A DNA stretch of 62,351 nt from Zetaproteobacteria bacterium (lineage in GTDB: Bacteria; Pseudomonadota; Zetaproteobacteria; Mariprofundales; Mariprofundaceae), in NCBI GenBank assembly GCA_002753275.1, contig PEAA01000008.1:1-62351 (forward strand), in the 5' to 3' direction. The translations under genes and the position numbers were made by a program. The notes under the pieces were generated by a model. The model saw only the letters and a list, made by a program, of their open reading frames with translations, made no database searches and had not been told where the DNA came from. Position 1 is the first letter of the stretch; every line of letters starts with the position of its first letter. Of the stretch, positions 9,467 to 18,006 are shown piece after piece.

Positions 9467-9983
9467 CGCGGTGTTGAGCAATAATGGCAATATTGCGCCG
9501 GTTTTGGTTTTTGCCTATGGCAACCCCGGGCGTGGTGATGATGCTTTAGGACCGTGCTTTTATGAGGCATTGGATGCCATGAATTTGCAAGGGGTCGAGT
9601 GTTTAACGGATATGCAGTTGCAGGTGGAACATGCGATGGATATGTGGGGGCGTCGCCATGTGTTGTTTGTGGATGCCGATGTTTCATGCTCTTCACCTTG
9701 GCAGTTGAGCCCACTCTCGGCCAAGCAAGATATCAGTTACAGTAGTCATGCCCTAAGCCCTGCAGCGTTGCTTTATGCCTTTGCACAAATTTATGGGGAT
9801 GATGCGCCCGAATCATGGGTTCTCCGTATTCGTGGTTACTCCTTTGAATTGGGCGATGACTTGACGGCTGCTGCCCAAGCACATTTGGATGATGCCTTGT
9901 CCAATTTAGATCAAATTTTACAGTTTAATAGCGAGAAGGAGAGGAATAATGATTCAATCATTGAATGCGCAGTTTGCAATTGA
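9441..9983 (+). CDS. hoxW: Hydrogenase maturation endopeptidase HoxW
   Basis: A HycI/HupD-family protease that trims the C-terminus of HoxH after nickel insertion. The GNPGRGDDALGP motif carries a nickel-sensing acidic residue, and the VDADV segment fits the second conserved Asp. I place the start at ATG 9441, which has AAAGGGAG just upstream inside the end of hoxH; ATG 9420 is possible. The 3' end overlaps the next gene by 35 bases, more than other junctions here. Confidence 0.88.
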   Translation: MVVLTGLDNAVLSNNGNIAPVLVFAYGNPGRGDDALGPCFYEALDAMNLQGVECLTDMQLQVEHAMDMWGRRHVLFVDADVSCSSPWQLSPLSAKQDISYSSHALSPAALLYAFAQIYGDDAPESWVLRIRGYSFELGDDLTAAAQAHLDDALSNLDQILQFNSEKERNNDSIIECAVCN

Positions 9984-10845
9984 GGGCAAGGTTCAGTTTC
10001 AAGAGACTGAGGATGGTTTTATTTTTATGGCAGTGAATAGCGAATTGTGTGATGCCACCATTGCCGTGCAAGGGGCTCATTTGATGACATGGGTTCCCTG
10101 CGGAGAGGAGCCTGTGATTTGGTTATCACCGGTCGCGATCTTGGCTAAAGGCAAATCCATTCGCGGTGGTGTGCCTATCTGCTGGCCATGGTTTGGTGCC
10201 CACAGTTCAAATAGCCATTTTTCAGGGCATGGGTTTGCCCGAACTGTCGATTGGAAGGTTTGCAGTGTTGCGCTTCTCGATGATGGTCGTATTGAAGTTG
10301 CCTTTGAGATTGCGGATATTCCCAGTGAACAGTGGTCAAAGGATGTCCCAGCAACGATGAAAATGGTGCTGGGAGAGGCGTTGGAGATCTCATTGATCAC
10401 CCATAATCATGGTCATGAAACGGTTACGGTTGGTGATGCATTGCATACCTATTTCTGTGTCGATGATATTGAAGCGGTAGCGATTCAAGGGTTTGATGGC
10501 TGTACTTACCTTGATAAAGTGGGTGAGTCGGCACGCTATGTTCAAGAGGGTGATGTGAACATTTCGAGGGAGGTTGATCGCATCTATTTTGATCAAGGGC
10601 AGGATATCGTCATTGATGATCACAATCTTGCACGACAAATTCGCATTGAGAAACGCAATAGCCACTCCAGTATTGTTTGGAACCCTTGGATTGATAAATC
10701 GATCAAAATGGGAGATTTTGGTTCCGATATCGGTTATCGGAAAATGGTCTGTGTGGAGAGCGCCAATGCTGATATAGATGTCGTGGATCTTGCTGCAGGT
10801 GCCACCCATGAGCTTTGGGTGCGTTACAGTGTCAGCCATGATTGA
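9949..10845 (+). CDS. D-hexose-6-phosphate mutarotase (YeaD family)
   Basis: An aldose-1-epimerase-like enzyme that interconverts anomers of hexose 6-phosphates. The beta-sandwich family pattern is clear: GAHLMTW, IRGGVPICWPWFG, HFSGHGFAR with the conserved His, VGDALHTYF with the catalytic-region His and a late CVESAN segment with the catalytic Glu. Length is 298 residues, standard. A strong AAGGAGAGG ribosome site lies before ATG 9949 and the start is inside hoxW. It is an unusual passenger in a hydrogenase operon; the link may be no more than co-expression. Confidence 0.9.
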   Translation: MIQSLNAQFAIEGKVQFQETEDGFIFMAVNSELCDATIAVQGAHLMTWVPCGEEPVIWLSPVAILAKGKSIRGGVPICWPWFGAHSSNSHFSGHGFARTVDWKVCSVALLDDGRIEVAFEIADIPSEQWSKDVPATMKMVLGEALEISLITHNHGHETVTVGDALHTYFCVDDIEAVAIQGFDGCTYLDKVGESARYVQEGDVNISREVDRIYFDQGQDIVIDDHNLARQIRIEKRNSHSSIVWNPWIDKSIKMGDFGSDIGYRKMVCVESANADIDVVDLAAGATHELWVRYSVSHD

Positions 10846-11275
10846 TAGCTTCAGTCCGTCAATATCGTTTGATCGTCATGCCATTCAATCGATGTTGTTG
10901 CATGCGCTTACAGAGGGGAAAAATACGATGGGACTGTTGGGTGGGCATGATGGTTGTCTCAATACATTGGAGCAATGTTCACCACAATGTTCAAATTTTA
11001 CGCTACCGCATGAGAGGGTACTGCAGATCGTCGCAGGATGGAGATCTGAGGGAATTACTCCCCAAGGTGTTTATTTTTATGTCGAAAATGAAGAGCTTGA
11101 TCTATCGCAAGTGCAAGCATGGAAGCAGAAGCTGCTCGCGATTGATACGGCCTTTGATGATGTAATCTTTATTGCGGTTTATTTGGATAAGAAGGGTTGT
11201 TTGGAGTGTTTAGCATATCGCTGCATAGAGGATCAATTGATGACCGTGGCGATTGCGATGTCAGAGGGAGGGTGA
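10838..11275 (+). CDS. Uncharacterised protein, faint resemblance to a degenerate JAB/MPN fold
   Basis: I do not recognise this 145-residue soluble protein. ATG 10838 overlaps the mutarotase stop by eight bases, and purT starts four bases after its end, so it is an operon member. The order '[10 protein letters not shown] ... GLLGG ... VAGWRSEG ... QGVYFYV' recalls the layout of JAB/MPN proteins, in which a GxxHSHP motif follows, but the zinc-binding JAMM histidines and acidic residue are absent. It has several cysteines ([18 protein letters not shown]). No signal peptide or membrane segment. A role in hydrogenase or purine metabolism would be guesswork. Confidence 0.6.
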   Translation: MIDSFSPSISFDRHAIQSMLLHALTEGKNTMGLLGGHDGCLNTLEQCSPQCSNFTLPHERVLQIVAGWRSEGITPQGVYFYVENEELDLSQVQAWKQKLLAIDTAFDDVIFIAVYLDKKGCLECLAYRCIEDQLMTVAIAMSEGG

Positions 11276-11279
11276 TTGG

Positions 11280-12491
11280 ATGGAAACAAACTCGGTAACC
11301 ATTGCTGATGTATCCTTAGGAACCCCTGGTACTGCCAATGCCAAACGGGTGATGCTGCTTGGCTCCGGCGAACTTGGCAAAGAGATCGCCATCGAATTGC
11401 AACGGCTGGCTGTTGAAGTCATTGCTGTTGATAGTTATGCTCATGCGCCCGCGATGCAAGTGGCCCACCGATTTCATGTCATCAATATGCTCGATGGTGA
11501 AGCGTTGCGCAAAGTGATTGAAGCTGAGCAGCCCCATTTGATTGTTCCTGAGGTGGAGGCGATTGCAACAGCAACTTTGCTAGAACTTGAAAAGGAAGGC
11601 TTTCATATCATTCCTACGGCGCGAGCGACCCAGTTGACCATGAATCGCGAAGGGATTCGTCGATTGGCGGCTGAAAGTTTGAATTTATCAACATCACCCT
11701 TTCAGTTCGCCGATTCTCGTGAGGCGTTTGACCATGCCGTGGCAACCATTGGCTTGCCTTGTGTAGTGAAACCGATTATGAGCTCATCGGGCAAAGGACA
11801 GTCATTGATTCGTACGGCGGCAGAGATCGACGCTGCATGGGAATACGCACAAAAAGGTGGGCGAGCAGGTCAAGGGAAAGTGATCGTTGAGGGGTTCATT
11901 GAATTTGATTATGAAATTACCTTGCTTACGATTCGACATCGTGATGGAACATCCTTTTGTGAACCGATAGGGCACTTGCAGGTTGATGGTGATTATCGTG
12001 AATCGTGGCAACCGCAACCCATGAGCGAAAAGGCATTGCGGCAAGCAAAAATGATCGCAGAGTCTGTAACTTCCGCGTTGGGTGGCTGGGGTCTGTTTGG
12101 CGTTGAACTTTTTATCAAGGGCGATGAAGCCATCTTTAGTGAGGTTTCCCCACGCCCCCATGATACAGGCTTGGTAACCTTGATTTCACAAGACCTTTCC
12201 GAGTTTTCCCTGCATGTGCGTGCTATTTTAGGCTTGCCGATTGCCAATATTCATCAACATGGTTTTTCTGCTTCATGCCCTGTGGTGGTGGAGGGCGATT
12301 CTGACAATGTGCGTTTGGGGCAATTGGCTCTCGCTCTTGCTGAAGTCGATACGCAATTGCGTATTTTTGGTAAGCCGTCGGTGAGAGGAAAGAGGCGGAT
12401 GGCCGTTGCGTTAGCACGGGGCGAAAGCATTGATGAGGCGCGTGCAAAGGCGAAAAAGGTTGTCGCCCATTTGACATTGTTGTTGGATTAA
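11280..12491 (+). CDS. purT: Formate-dependent phosphoribosylglycinamide formyltransferase PurT
   Basis: PurT makes formyl-GAR from GAR, formate and ATP, a folate-independent alternative to PurN in purine synthesis. It is an ATP-grasp protein: an N-terminal Rossmann segment with [19 protein letters not shown] and the ATP site [12 protein letters not shown], then [10 protein letters not shown] for metal binding. The start is ATG 11280 with GAGGGAGG upstream; length is 403 residues, near-complete identity in layout to E. coli PurT. It closes the hydrogenase transcription unit, before the hairpin at 12500. Confidence 0.95.
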   Translation: METNSVTIADVSLGTPGTANAKRVMLLGSGELGKEIAIELQRLAVEVIAVDSYAHAPAMQVAHRFHVINMLDGEALRKVIEAEQPHLIVPEVEAIATATLLELEKEGFHIIPTARATQLTMNREGIRRLAAESLNLSTSPFQFADSREAFDHAVATIGLPCVVKPIMSSSGKGQSLIRTAAEIDAAWEYAQKGGRAGQGKVIVEGFIEFDYEITLLTIRHRDGTSFCEPIGHLQVDGDYRESWQPQPMSEKALRQAKMIAESVTSALGGWGLFGVELFIKGDEAIFSEVSPRPHDTGLVTLISQDLSEFSLHVRAILGLPIANIHQHGFSASCPVVVEGDSDNVRLGQLALALAEVDTQLRIFGKPSVRGKRRMAVALARGESIDEARAKAKKVVAHLTLLLD

Positions 12492-12499
12492 TTTTGTTG

Positions 12500-12544
12500 A
12501 TCAATAGCAAGGGGCACCATGATGGCGCCCCTTGCTATTGATCA
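12500..12544. terminator. Hairpin between convergent purT and OmpA-type lipoprotein genes
   Basis: A perfect 17-base stem (12500-12516 with 12528-12544) with an 11-base loop lies between convergent genes. The loop itself can pair further (CCA/TGG). The T-run is weak on both sides, so it may be a bidirectional terminator or a 3' end stabiliser. Confidence 0.7.
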
Positions 12545-12570
12545 TTTGTATCGCCGTTGTTCAATCCATT

Positions 12571-13200
12571 TTATTGAATAACATTCAACTCAACACGACG
12601 GTTTTTGGCACGATTTTCTTCGCTGTTATTTTTCGCAACAGGCTTGCTTTCACCATACCCTTTTGAGGTTAATCGATTGGCACTGACGCCGTGTGAAGTG
12701 AGGTAGTTCATGACACTTTGTGCGCGGCGATCAGAGAGTTTTAAGTTGTATGCAGTGCTACCTACGGAGTCGGTGTGTGCGCCAACTTCAACTTTTAGTT
12801 CTGTATGCTTTTTCATTACGGCGACAGCGTTATCGAGAATAACATTGGATGCGGTTGTGATTTTTGCACTGTCATTTTCAAACAGCACGCCAGGGATTGC
12901 AATGGCACAACCATGTTGACTCTTGGCAAGTGCCGCATTGGCATTGCTAATTGTCGCAGCAATTAAACGATCATTCTCTTCCGGATGGTAATCGCCTTCG
13001 GTCACTTCATGGCCTGCAAAGTAGAGGTTGGCAACAGCCTGTGCTTGCTCTTTTGGCGCACAATATTCAGCGCCGGCATTTTTGGCTGCAGCAACTGCTG
13101 CACGCGCTTCTGAGAGTTGATCGACATTGGTTTCAATATGCGAGGCACATGAAGCCAGGGTAAGCGTTGCTGTAGCAAGAAACGATAAGCGTTTGATCAT
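12571..13200 (-). CDS. OmpA-family peptidoglycan-binding lipoprotein
   Basis: An outer-membrane lipoprotein of 209 residues. A signal peptide ends in a lipobox at about residues 15-18 (LASC). The middle (about 25-95) is helical and resembles DUF4398 found in similar proteins. The C-terminal OmpA domain starts near GVLFENDSAKI and carries the peptidoglycan-binding signature VGAHTDSVGS ... NLKLSDRRAQSV and the Arg in AKNRRVEL. It is second in a two-gene minus-strand unit, overlapping the upstream gene by four bases. The job is probably to anchor the outer membrane to the cell wall. Confidence 0.88.
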   Translation of the reverse strand: MIKRLSFLATATLTLASCASHIETNVDQLSEARAAVAAAKNAGAEYCAPKEQAQAVANLYFAGHEVTEGDYHPEENDRLIAATISNANAALAKSQHGCAIAIPGVLFENDSAKITTASNVILDNAVAVMKKHTELKVEVGAHTDSVGSTAYNLKLSDRRAQSVMNYLTSHGVSANRLTSKGYGESKPVAKNNSEENRAKNRRVELNVIQ

Positions 13201-13454
13201 TTTCCACCTCCAAGTGCAAGGGCTGCATTGTCTTCGGCCATTTTCATAAAGCTAATGGCTGTTTCCATATCATTTTGCCCGCGTTCCTCAATGGCAACCT
13301 TGGCCAAGGCACGCGCAAGGTGCGCTTCATAGCTATTGTTGCCATGAAGTTGCTCATTGATATGTGCAGCTTTCTCTTCGGTCGTTAAAAAGTTTTCTGC
13401 AAAACTCGGTGCTGCAAAAGCGCATAGTGCGCATAACAGTAGCGTTTTTTTCAT
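13197..13454 (-). CDS. Small exported protein, partner of the OmpA-type lipoprotein
   Basis: An 85-residue protein with a clear signal peptide (about 19 residues, ending PSFA before ENF). The mature part is short, charged and predicted alpha-helical with alanine-rich repeats, similar in character to the helical segment of the next protein. The start is ATG at 13454 with GAGGAG about ten bases upstream; a longer frame to 13490 lacks such a site. Its stop overlaps the lipoprotein start (ATGA), so the pair is translationally coupled. Function not recognised; periplasmic location inferred. Confidence 0.72.
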   Translation of the reverse strand: MKKTLLLCALCAFAAPSFAENFLTTEEKAAHINEQLHGNNSYEAHLARALAKVAIEERGQNDMETAISFMKMAEDNAALALGGGK

Positions 13455-13711
13455 AAAATTTACTCCTCCTCTTAATTCGATGATCAACAAAACTGTAAAC
13501 CATGGATTGTGAAGATCAAGTTTTAATAATTCGCGGATTCAAAAACGGGCGTTAGCTGCATCACCTCTATTTTAACTTCGGTTAAAAATGGGGGAATGAC
13601 CATAAAGTGGTCTTGCGCCGATAAAGCGTATTAAGTCCAACAGGCTCCTGGGCGATCGATCGGTTGCAGTTGTAGAGTAAATTGTTCAGGGTTCTCATAC
13701 TTGTATTTTAG

Positions 13712-13865
13712 GGATACTCTGAATAAATCACAGTATCCGTGCAGGCCATGGATGGCCTACCAAAACCATAAGCTGCAAGTGATTGGTTTTGTGAGAAAAG
13801 GAAAATCGCATTTTTTCTTTTCGTCATGAATCACTACAGGGATGTAGTGATTCAAATCAACCTTA
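13712..13865. repeat. Multi-hairpin intergenic repeat, long copy
   Basis: Five consecutive stems fill about 140 bases: GGATACT/AGTATCC (13712-13718, 13732-13738), AGGCCAT/ATGGCCT (13743-13749, 13752-13758), CAAAACCA/TGGTTTTG (13761-13768, 13784-13791), an 11-base GAAAAGGAAAA stem with one G:T pair (13795-13805, 13812-13822), and a perfect 12-base stem TGAATCACTACA with a GGGA loop (13827-13838, 13843-13854). A shortened copy lies at 52468-52543. It looks like a non-coding mobile or structural repeat. The rest of the gap on the left (13455-13711) shows nothing I can assign. Confidence 0.8.
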
Positions 13866-13948
13866 GTATGACCTTTTTGTTTTGGCGCTGTGTGTTTTTT
13901 TTGATGAAGTTTCTTGAATTTATCTTGAAATGGCACCATGTATATTTT

Positions 13949-13991
13949 TTCACCTAGGGGTTAAAATAGGTGAACAACATTTTGAGGTGAA
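13949..13991 (+). promoter_or_regulatory. Triple AGGTGAA operator-like array before the sulfotransferase operon
   Basis: TTCACCTA (13949-13956) and TAGGTGAA (13967-13974) form a perfect inverted repeat, and a third AGGTGAA in direct orientation follows at 13985-13991, 17 bases after the second. The third also serves as ribosome site (GAGGTG) for the gene starting at 14000. The array is well placed for a repressor. An AT-rich TATATTTTTT lies just before it. Function inferred. Confidence 0.45.
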
Positions 13992-13999
13992 TTAACTTT

Positions 14000-16699
14000 A
14001 TGGCTTATGTACATCTATTACGACGATTGGTTGATTTTCAGCAATTTGAAGAGTTGAAGGGGGCTGCGGAAGATTATTATGTGGAAAGCGGAGATATTCG
14101 AGCGCTTCCATTGGCAGCACTGGCATCGGTGCATCTTGGCGATTATCAAGGTGGCATGCACTACATGGAACAGATTGATACACACGCTGTCAATTTTGAC
14201 ATTGATACGCAAGTGGACTTGGCAGCGCTTTATGTTGTAACGATGCGTATGGAAGAGGCGCAAGATTTACTTCAATCGGTACTGAAACAGCAGCCAGAAC
14301 ATGCACTGGCATTGGCGCGGTTGGGGATTTGCAAAAGTTGGCAGGAACATCTGGATGAAGCACGCGCACTGTTTGAACATTCGGCACATCTGCATCCGGG
14401 GCGTGTAGCGCTTTATGGCAATTTGGTACAACTCTGCCTGAAACAGAACGATATAGACGCGGCGCAGCAATGGTTGGATCGTGCCATTGCCCGCTTTGAA
14501 GAGATTCATCACGAACTTCCTGAGCAAGCGAGTCGATTACAAATCCAATCATTGCGCGCACTTCAATTTGAAATATGGATGGCAACGGAGTCATTTACAC
14601 GACTGGAGACATGGTTTGAAGAGAAACGGGACCAACTGGATGAAATGGAGTGGTGTGCACTGTTGGTCGGCTGTGCGACGATGCTTTCAGGGCATGATGA
14701 TCATGAACAAGCTTTTGCGATGTTAAGAGAAGGTGCGAATCATTATCCTAATAATTTATTGTTGCATGAACAGTTGGCGCAATTGGCACAGCTGCAGGGT
14801 TATATTATGCAAGCGGTACAATTGTTGCGTAAATGTATTCGCTTGGCTAAACAACAAGAAAAGCCTGAAGTCGCTTTATGGTGCACACTTTCGGATGTTT
14901 ATCTTCATCGTGATGATGATCAAGCTTTTCAAGCTGCGGAAATGGCTTTGAAGCTTGCTGACTTAATGGAAATCACGGAGGAGCATTCCGAAGAGAGGAT
15001 TAAGAATCTTCGGATGCAAGCAAAATATGCATTGGCACAGGTGGAGAGTCAGAAGCAGAATTATGATAAGGCGGAAAGCATTTTTCAGGAAATCTTGGAT
15101 GAAAACCCATGGTTTCTTCCTGCATTGCAAGCGTTGGGACAGCAGCAGATGCAGCGCGGAAACATTGATGCAGCAGTGAAACTTTTTGAGAGGGTGAAAG
15201 AGATTGCCCCTGCAAAAGGGTATTCTGCACTGATTAACGCGCGGCAGTTCCCTGAAGATGAAGAGACTCTCCATAAAATAGAGAAGGTCGCGCGTCAACC
15301 TAGCATGAGCGGATCTGCTAGCGGAGGGCTTCTTTTTCAATTGGCCAGCGCATGGGAAAAGAGGAAAGAGTACAACAAAGCATTCTCGTTAGCTCAAGAT
15401 GCCAATGCGTTAAATAAGCGTTTATTAAAATATGATGCAAAACAGCATCGTAATCGCTGTGCTCGTATCCGAGCAGCTTTCCCTAAAGCATTCTTTGATC
15501 ATCGCAAAGATTGTGGTGTGATGAGTACCTTGCCCGTTTTTGTGGTGGGGATGCCTCGTTCAGGAACCACTTTGGTAGAACAGATATTGGCCAGTCACAG
15601 TGAAATATTTGGTGCAGGTGAATTAGGGGTGATTCCGCAGGTTATTCAGGGGTTAGAGCGTTGGGAACGCCATATTGGTTCAGGACGGCACTATCCGGAT
15701 TGTGTCGATGATCTTAATCCATTCGTCACCGAAGGAATTGCAAACGGTGTTCTGAAAGAGTTGCGCGAGATTGATGAAGACGCTAAGTTTATTGTGGATA
15801 AATTGCCGCATAATTTTGAAAATATTGGCTTAATTAAATTTTTATTTCCTCATGCAAAAATTATATCTGTTCGTCGTGATCCGCGTGATATCGCCATATC
15901 CAACTATTTCACAGACTATCAGGCTAAACATGGAGGTATGGGTTTTGCCTATGACCTGACGGCAATTGGTGAGCAACTTGGCGATCATAACCTGCTGATG
16001 CATCACTGGAAACAAATTTTCCCGGGTGAAATTCTTGAAATTAACTATGAAGATGTCGTTGAAAATACCGAAGGTTTAGCGAAAAAAATGCTAGAGTATA
16101 TCGGGGTGGCATGGGAGCCAGAGGTGTTGGCATTCAATGAACTTGATCGTCCAGTCAAAACCGCCAGTGTGTGGCAGGTGCGTCAGCCAATTTATAAAAC
16201 ATCGAAAGCAAAGTGGATGCGCTATGAATGGTATTTGGGGCCGTTGACAGCGGGAACCAATGGAAAAATTGTACCTGATCCCATCACTGATATGGAACGC
16301 TTTCCAGTACCTGGAATGTTTGTGGATGGTGTTGCGGACTATGAAGCGGATAGACTGGATGCTGCTGAGATGAACTTTAAAAAAGTTCTTCACCATTTTC
16401 CGGAGCATGCAGCAGCCAATTTTATGCTTGGTTTAGTCTATGTGCGTAAAGGATATTTTTTTGAAGCGATGCCATTGATGGAGAAAGCGATTGAACGCTG
16501 CCCTTGGAATAAAAATTGGCGCAATGATTTTAAACAGGTGTGTGATCTTGCTGAATTACCCGAACGCTTCGAACAGCTTAAGGCTCGGATGCGTGAAAAG
16601 AATAGAGAAAAGTTCTCACATGCCAATGATGATTTGGAAGAAGTTGAGCATGTCGATAATGAAATTGATTTTATGACGACACACGAGATAAACCTATGA
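14000..16699 (+). CDS. TPR-repeat sulfotransferase
   Basis: A cytoplasmic protein of 899 residues in three parts. Residues 1 to about 480 are tetratricopeptide repeats, likely to hold a protein substrate. About 510-760 is a sulfotransferase domain: the 5'-phosphosulfate loop GMPRSGTTLVEQ near 517, GAGELG, and the 3'-phosphate segment ISVRRDPRDIAISNYF near 622. About 770-840 has further TPR-like helices, followed by a charged tail. The expected reaction is transfer of sulfate from PAPS to a protein or other acceptor. It is first in a unit with TolC, an ABC transporter and HlyD; stop 16697-16699 lies just before tolC. Tyrosine sulfation of an exported protein is an inference from the neighbours, not shown. 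Confidence 0.88.
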   Translation: MAYVHLLRRLVDFQQFEELKGAAEDYYVESGDIRALPLAALASVHLGDYQGGMHYMEQIDTHAVNFDIDTQVDLAALYVVTMRMEEAQDLLQSVLKQQPEHALALARLGICKSWQEHLDEARALFEHSAHLHPGRVALYGNLVQLCLKQNDIDAAQQWLDRAIARFEEIHHELPEQASRLQIQSLRALQFEIWMATESFTRLETWFEEKRDQLDEMEWCALLVGCATMLSGHDDHEQAFAMLREGANHYPNNLLLHEQLAQLAQLQGYIMQAVQLLRKCIRLAKQQEKPEVALWCTLSDVYLHRDDDQAFQAAEMALKLADLMEITEEHSEERIKNLRMQAKYALAQVESQKQNYDKAESIFQEILDENPWFLPALQALGQQQMQRGNIDAAVKLFERVKEIAPAKGYSALINARQFPEDEETLHKIEKVARQPSMSGSASGGLLFQLASAWEKRKEYNKAFSLAQDANALNKRLLKYDAKQHRNRCARIRAAFPKAFFDHRKDCGVMSTLPVFVVGMPRSGTTLVEQILASHSEIFGAGELGVIPQVIQGLERWERHIGSGRHYPDCVDDLNPFVTEGIANGVLKELREIDEDAKFIVDKLPHNFENIGLIKFLFPHAKIISVRRDPRDIAISNYFTDYQAKHGGMGFAYDLTAIGEQLGDHNLLMHHWKQIFPGEILEINYEDVVENTEGLAKKMLEYIGVAWEPEVLAFNELDRPVKTASVWQVRQPIYKTSKAKWMRYEWYLGPLTAGTNGKIVPDPITDMERFPVPGMFVDGVADYEADRLDAAEMNFKKVLHHFPEHAAANFMLGLVYVRKGYFFEAMPLMEKAIERCPWNKNWRNDFKQVCDLAELPERFEQLKARMREKNREKFSHANDDLEEVEHVDNEIDFMTTHEINL

Positions 16700-16713
16700 T
16701 GGAGAGAGATTCG

Positions 16714-18006
16714 ATGAGAAAAGTAATAGGGTTGGGTGCGCTTATTGCACATTGTATGTGCTGGAGTGCCCCGTTAAGTGCAATAGAATATTCAGGTGAT
16801 GAGATGACCAATATTTCGCTTGAGCAGGCGATTCAGGCAGTCGTGGCTTATCATCCCGCTGTGAGTGGAAAGCGGGCTGAAGTTAGCGCAAAAGAGTATA
16901 TGGGAGATATTGCCAGAGCCGCGCGTTACCCCTCGTTGACGACGCAAACAGGGATTCAAAATAACACAATGCAAACCAAGGATCCCAATACAGCCTTGAT
17001 TACAGCGCGTGTTAAGCAGCCAATTTGGGCTTTTGGGCGTATTGAAGATGGCATTGCTTATGCCGATGAAGATGTGCGTGTGAACAAGGCTGATCTTCTG
17101 CGGGTGCAGCGAGATCTTTTAGAACAAACTGTTGTTGCTTATGCCAATGTTCAAGGGATTTATGCCAAACAGAAGGTGCTTCAAGAGAATATTGAGAAGC
17201 ATGAAGAGTTTTATGCGCAAATTAGTCGTCGGGAAAAAGGCGCCCTTGCTTCTGCTGCAGATGTCAATTTGGCATCATTGCGCTTGATTCAAGCAAAGGC
17301 ACAAAAAAAGCGCCTTGAAGGGGATCTGTTAATTGCATTGAATGAGTTGCAAGCATTGATCCAAATTCCTGTTGAGCATGTTAAGAAAGTTCCTACAGAA
17401 TTGACCGATTTTCCCGTTGATTTGCAACATATTGAACAAGCAGCACTGGATAGTAGTGCCAATATTTTGCATAAACGCAGGTTGGTTACTTTGGCAGAGA
17501 GGGACAGTCAGCGGGAGCGTAGTTCAGCCTTTCCAACGATTAATGTGCAGGCGGAGCGTAACTTCAATCAAATCGGTTATTTGAATGGTAACCGTTACAG
17601 TGTCACCATGGATGCTGGACTTGAAGGGATGGGTTTTAGTGCGTGGGGCAAATCAAAGGCAGCGCTTGCGCGTCAAGTTGCTGCAGAAGAGACCTTGAAA
17701 GTGGCGCGTAATGAGCTGCTACGCAACATTCGCAGCTTATTGAAAAATCGACAGATTCAGCAGGATATTATTAAAGTACAGCAAGATTCTGTGAAAGAGC
17801 TGGAAGTGTTGGAAGAGTCTTATTATCGTCAGTATGAGGTTGGTCATAAGGCATGGCTTGAAGTTTTAAATATTCAGCGTGAATTGACCGACCAAAAGGT
17901 GTTAACGGTTCAGGCACAAAACGATTGGCTACTCTATACATTGCGTGCTGTAACTCTTATGGGTGGTTTTGATCATTTGTCTGACCAAATGCAGGTTAAA
18001 CGATGA
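16714..18006 (+). CDS. TolC-family outer-membrane protein of a type I secretion system
   Basis: A 430-residue outer-membrane channel subunit. The start is placed at ATG 16714, where GGAGAGAG lies 5-6 bases upstream and a signal peptide begins (MRKVIGLG ... APLSA). Upstream starts at 16696 and 16699 would add charged residues before it. The mature protein has the two long alpha-helical repeats of the OEP family, with ISLEQAIQ and AYHPAV near the N-terminus and heptad-rich helices around 150-240 and 330-410. It overlaps the ABC transporter gene by four bases. Confidence 0.9.
   Translation: MRKVIGLGALIAHCMCWSAPLSAIEYSGDEMTNISLEQAIQAVVAYHPAVSGKRAEVSAKEYMGDIARAARYPSLTTQTGIQNNTMQTKDPNTALITARVKQPIWAFGRIEDGIAYADEDVRVNKADLLRVQRDLLEQTVVAYANVQGIYAKQKVLQENIEKHEEFYAQISRREKGALASAADVNLASLRLIQAKAQKKRLEGDLLIALNELQALIQIPVEHVKKVPTELTDFPVDLQHIEQAALDSSANILHKRRLVTLAERDSQRERSSAFPTINVQAERNFNQIGYLNGNRYSVTMDAGLEGMGFSAWGKSKAALARQVAAEETLKVARNELLRNIRSLLKNRQIQQDIIKVQQDSVKELEVLEESYYRQYEVGHKAWLEVLNIQRELTDQKVLTVQAQNDWLLYTLRAVTLMGGFDHLSDQMQVKR

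Noticed and set aside
13757-13939. A 60-codon minus-strand frame in the gap before the sulfotransferase
   Set aside because: It runs through the multi-hairpin repeat, has no ribosome site, and its sequence is dictated by the palindromes.
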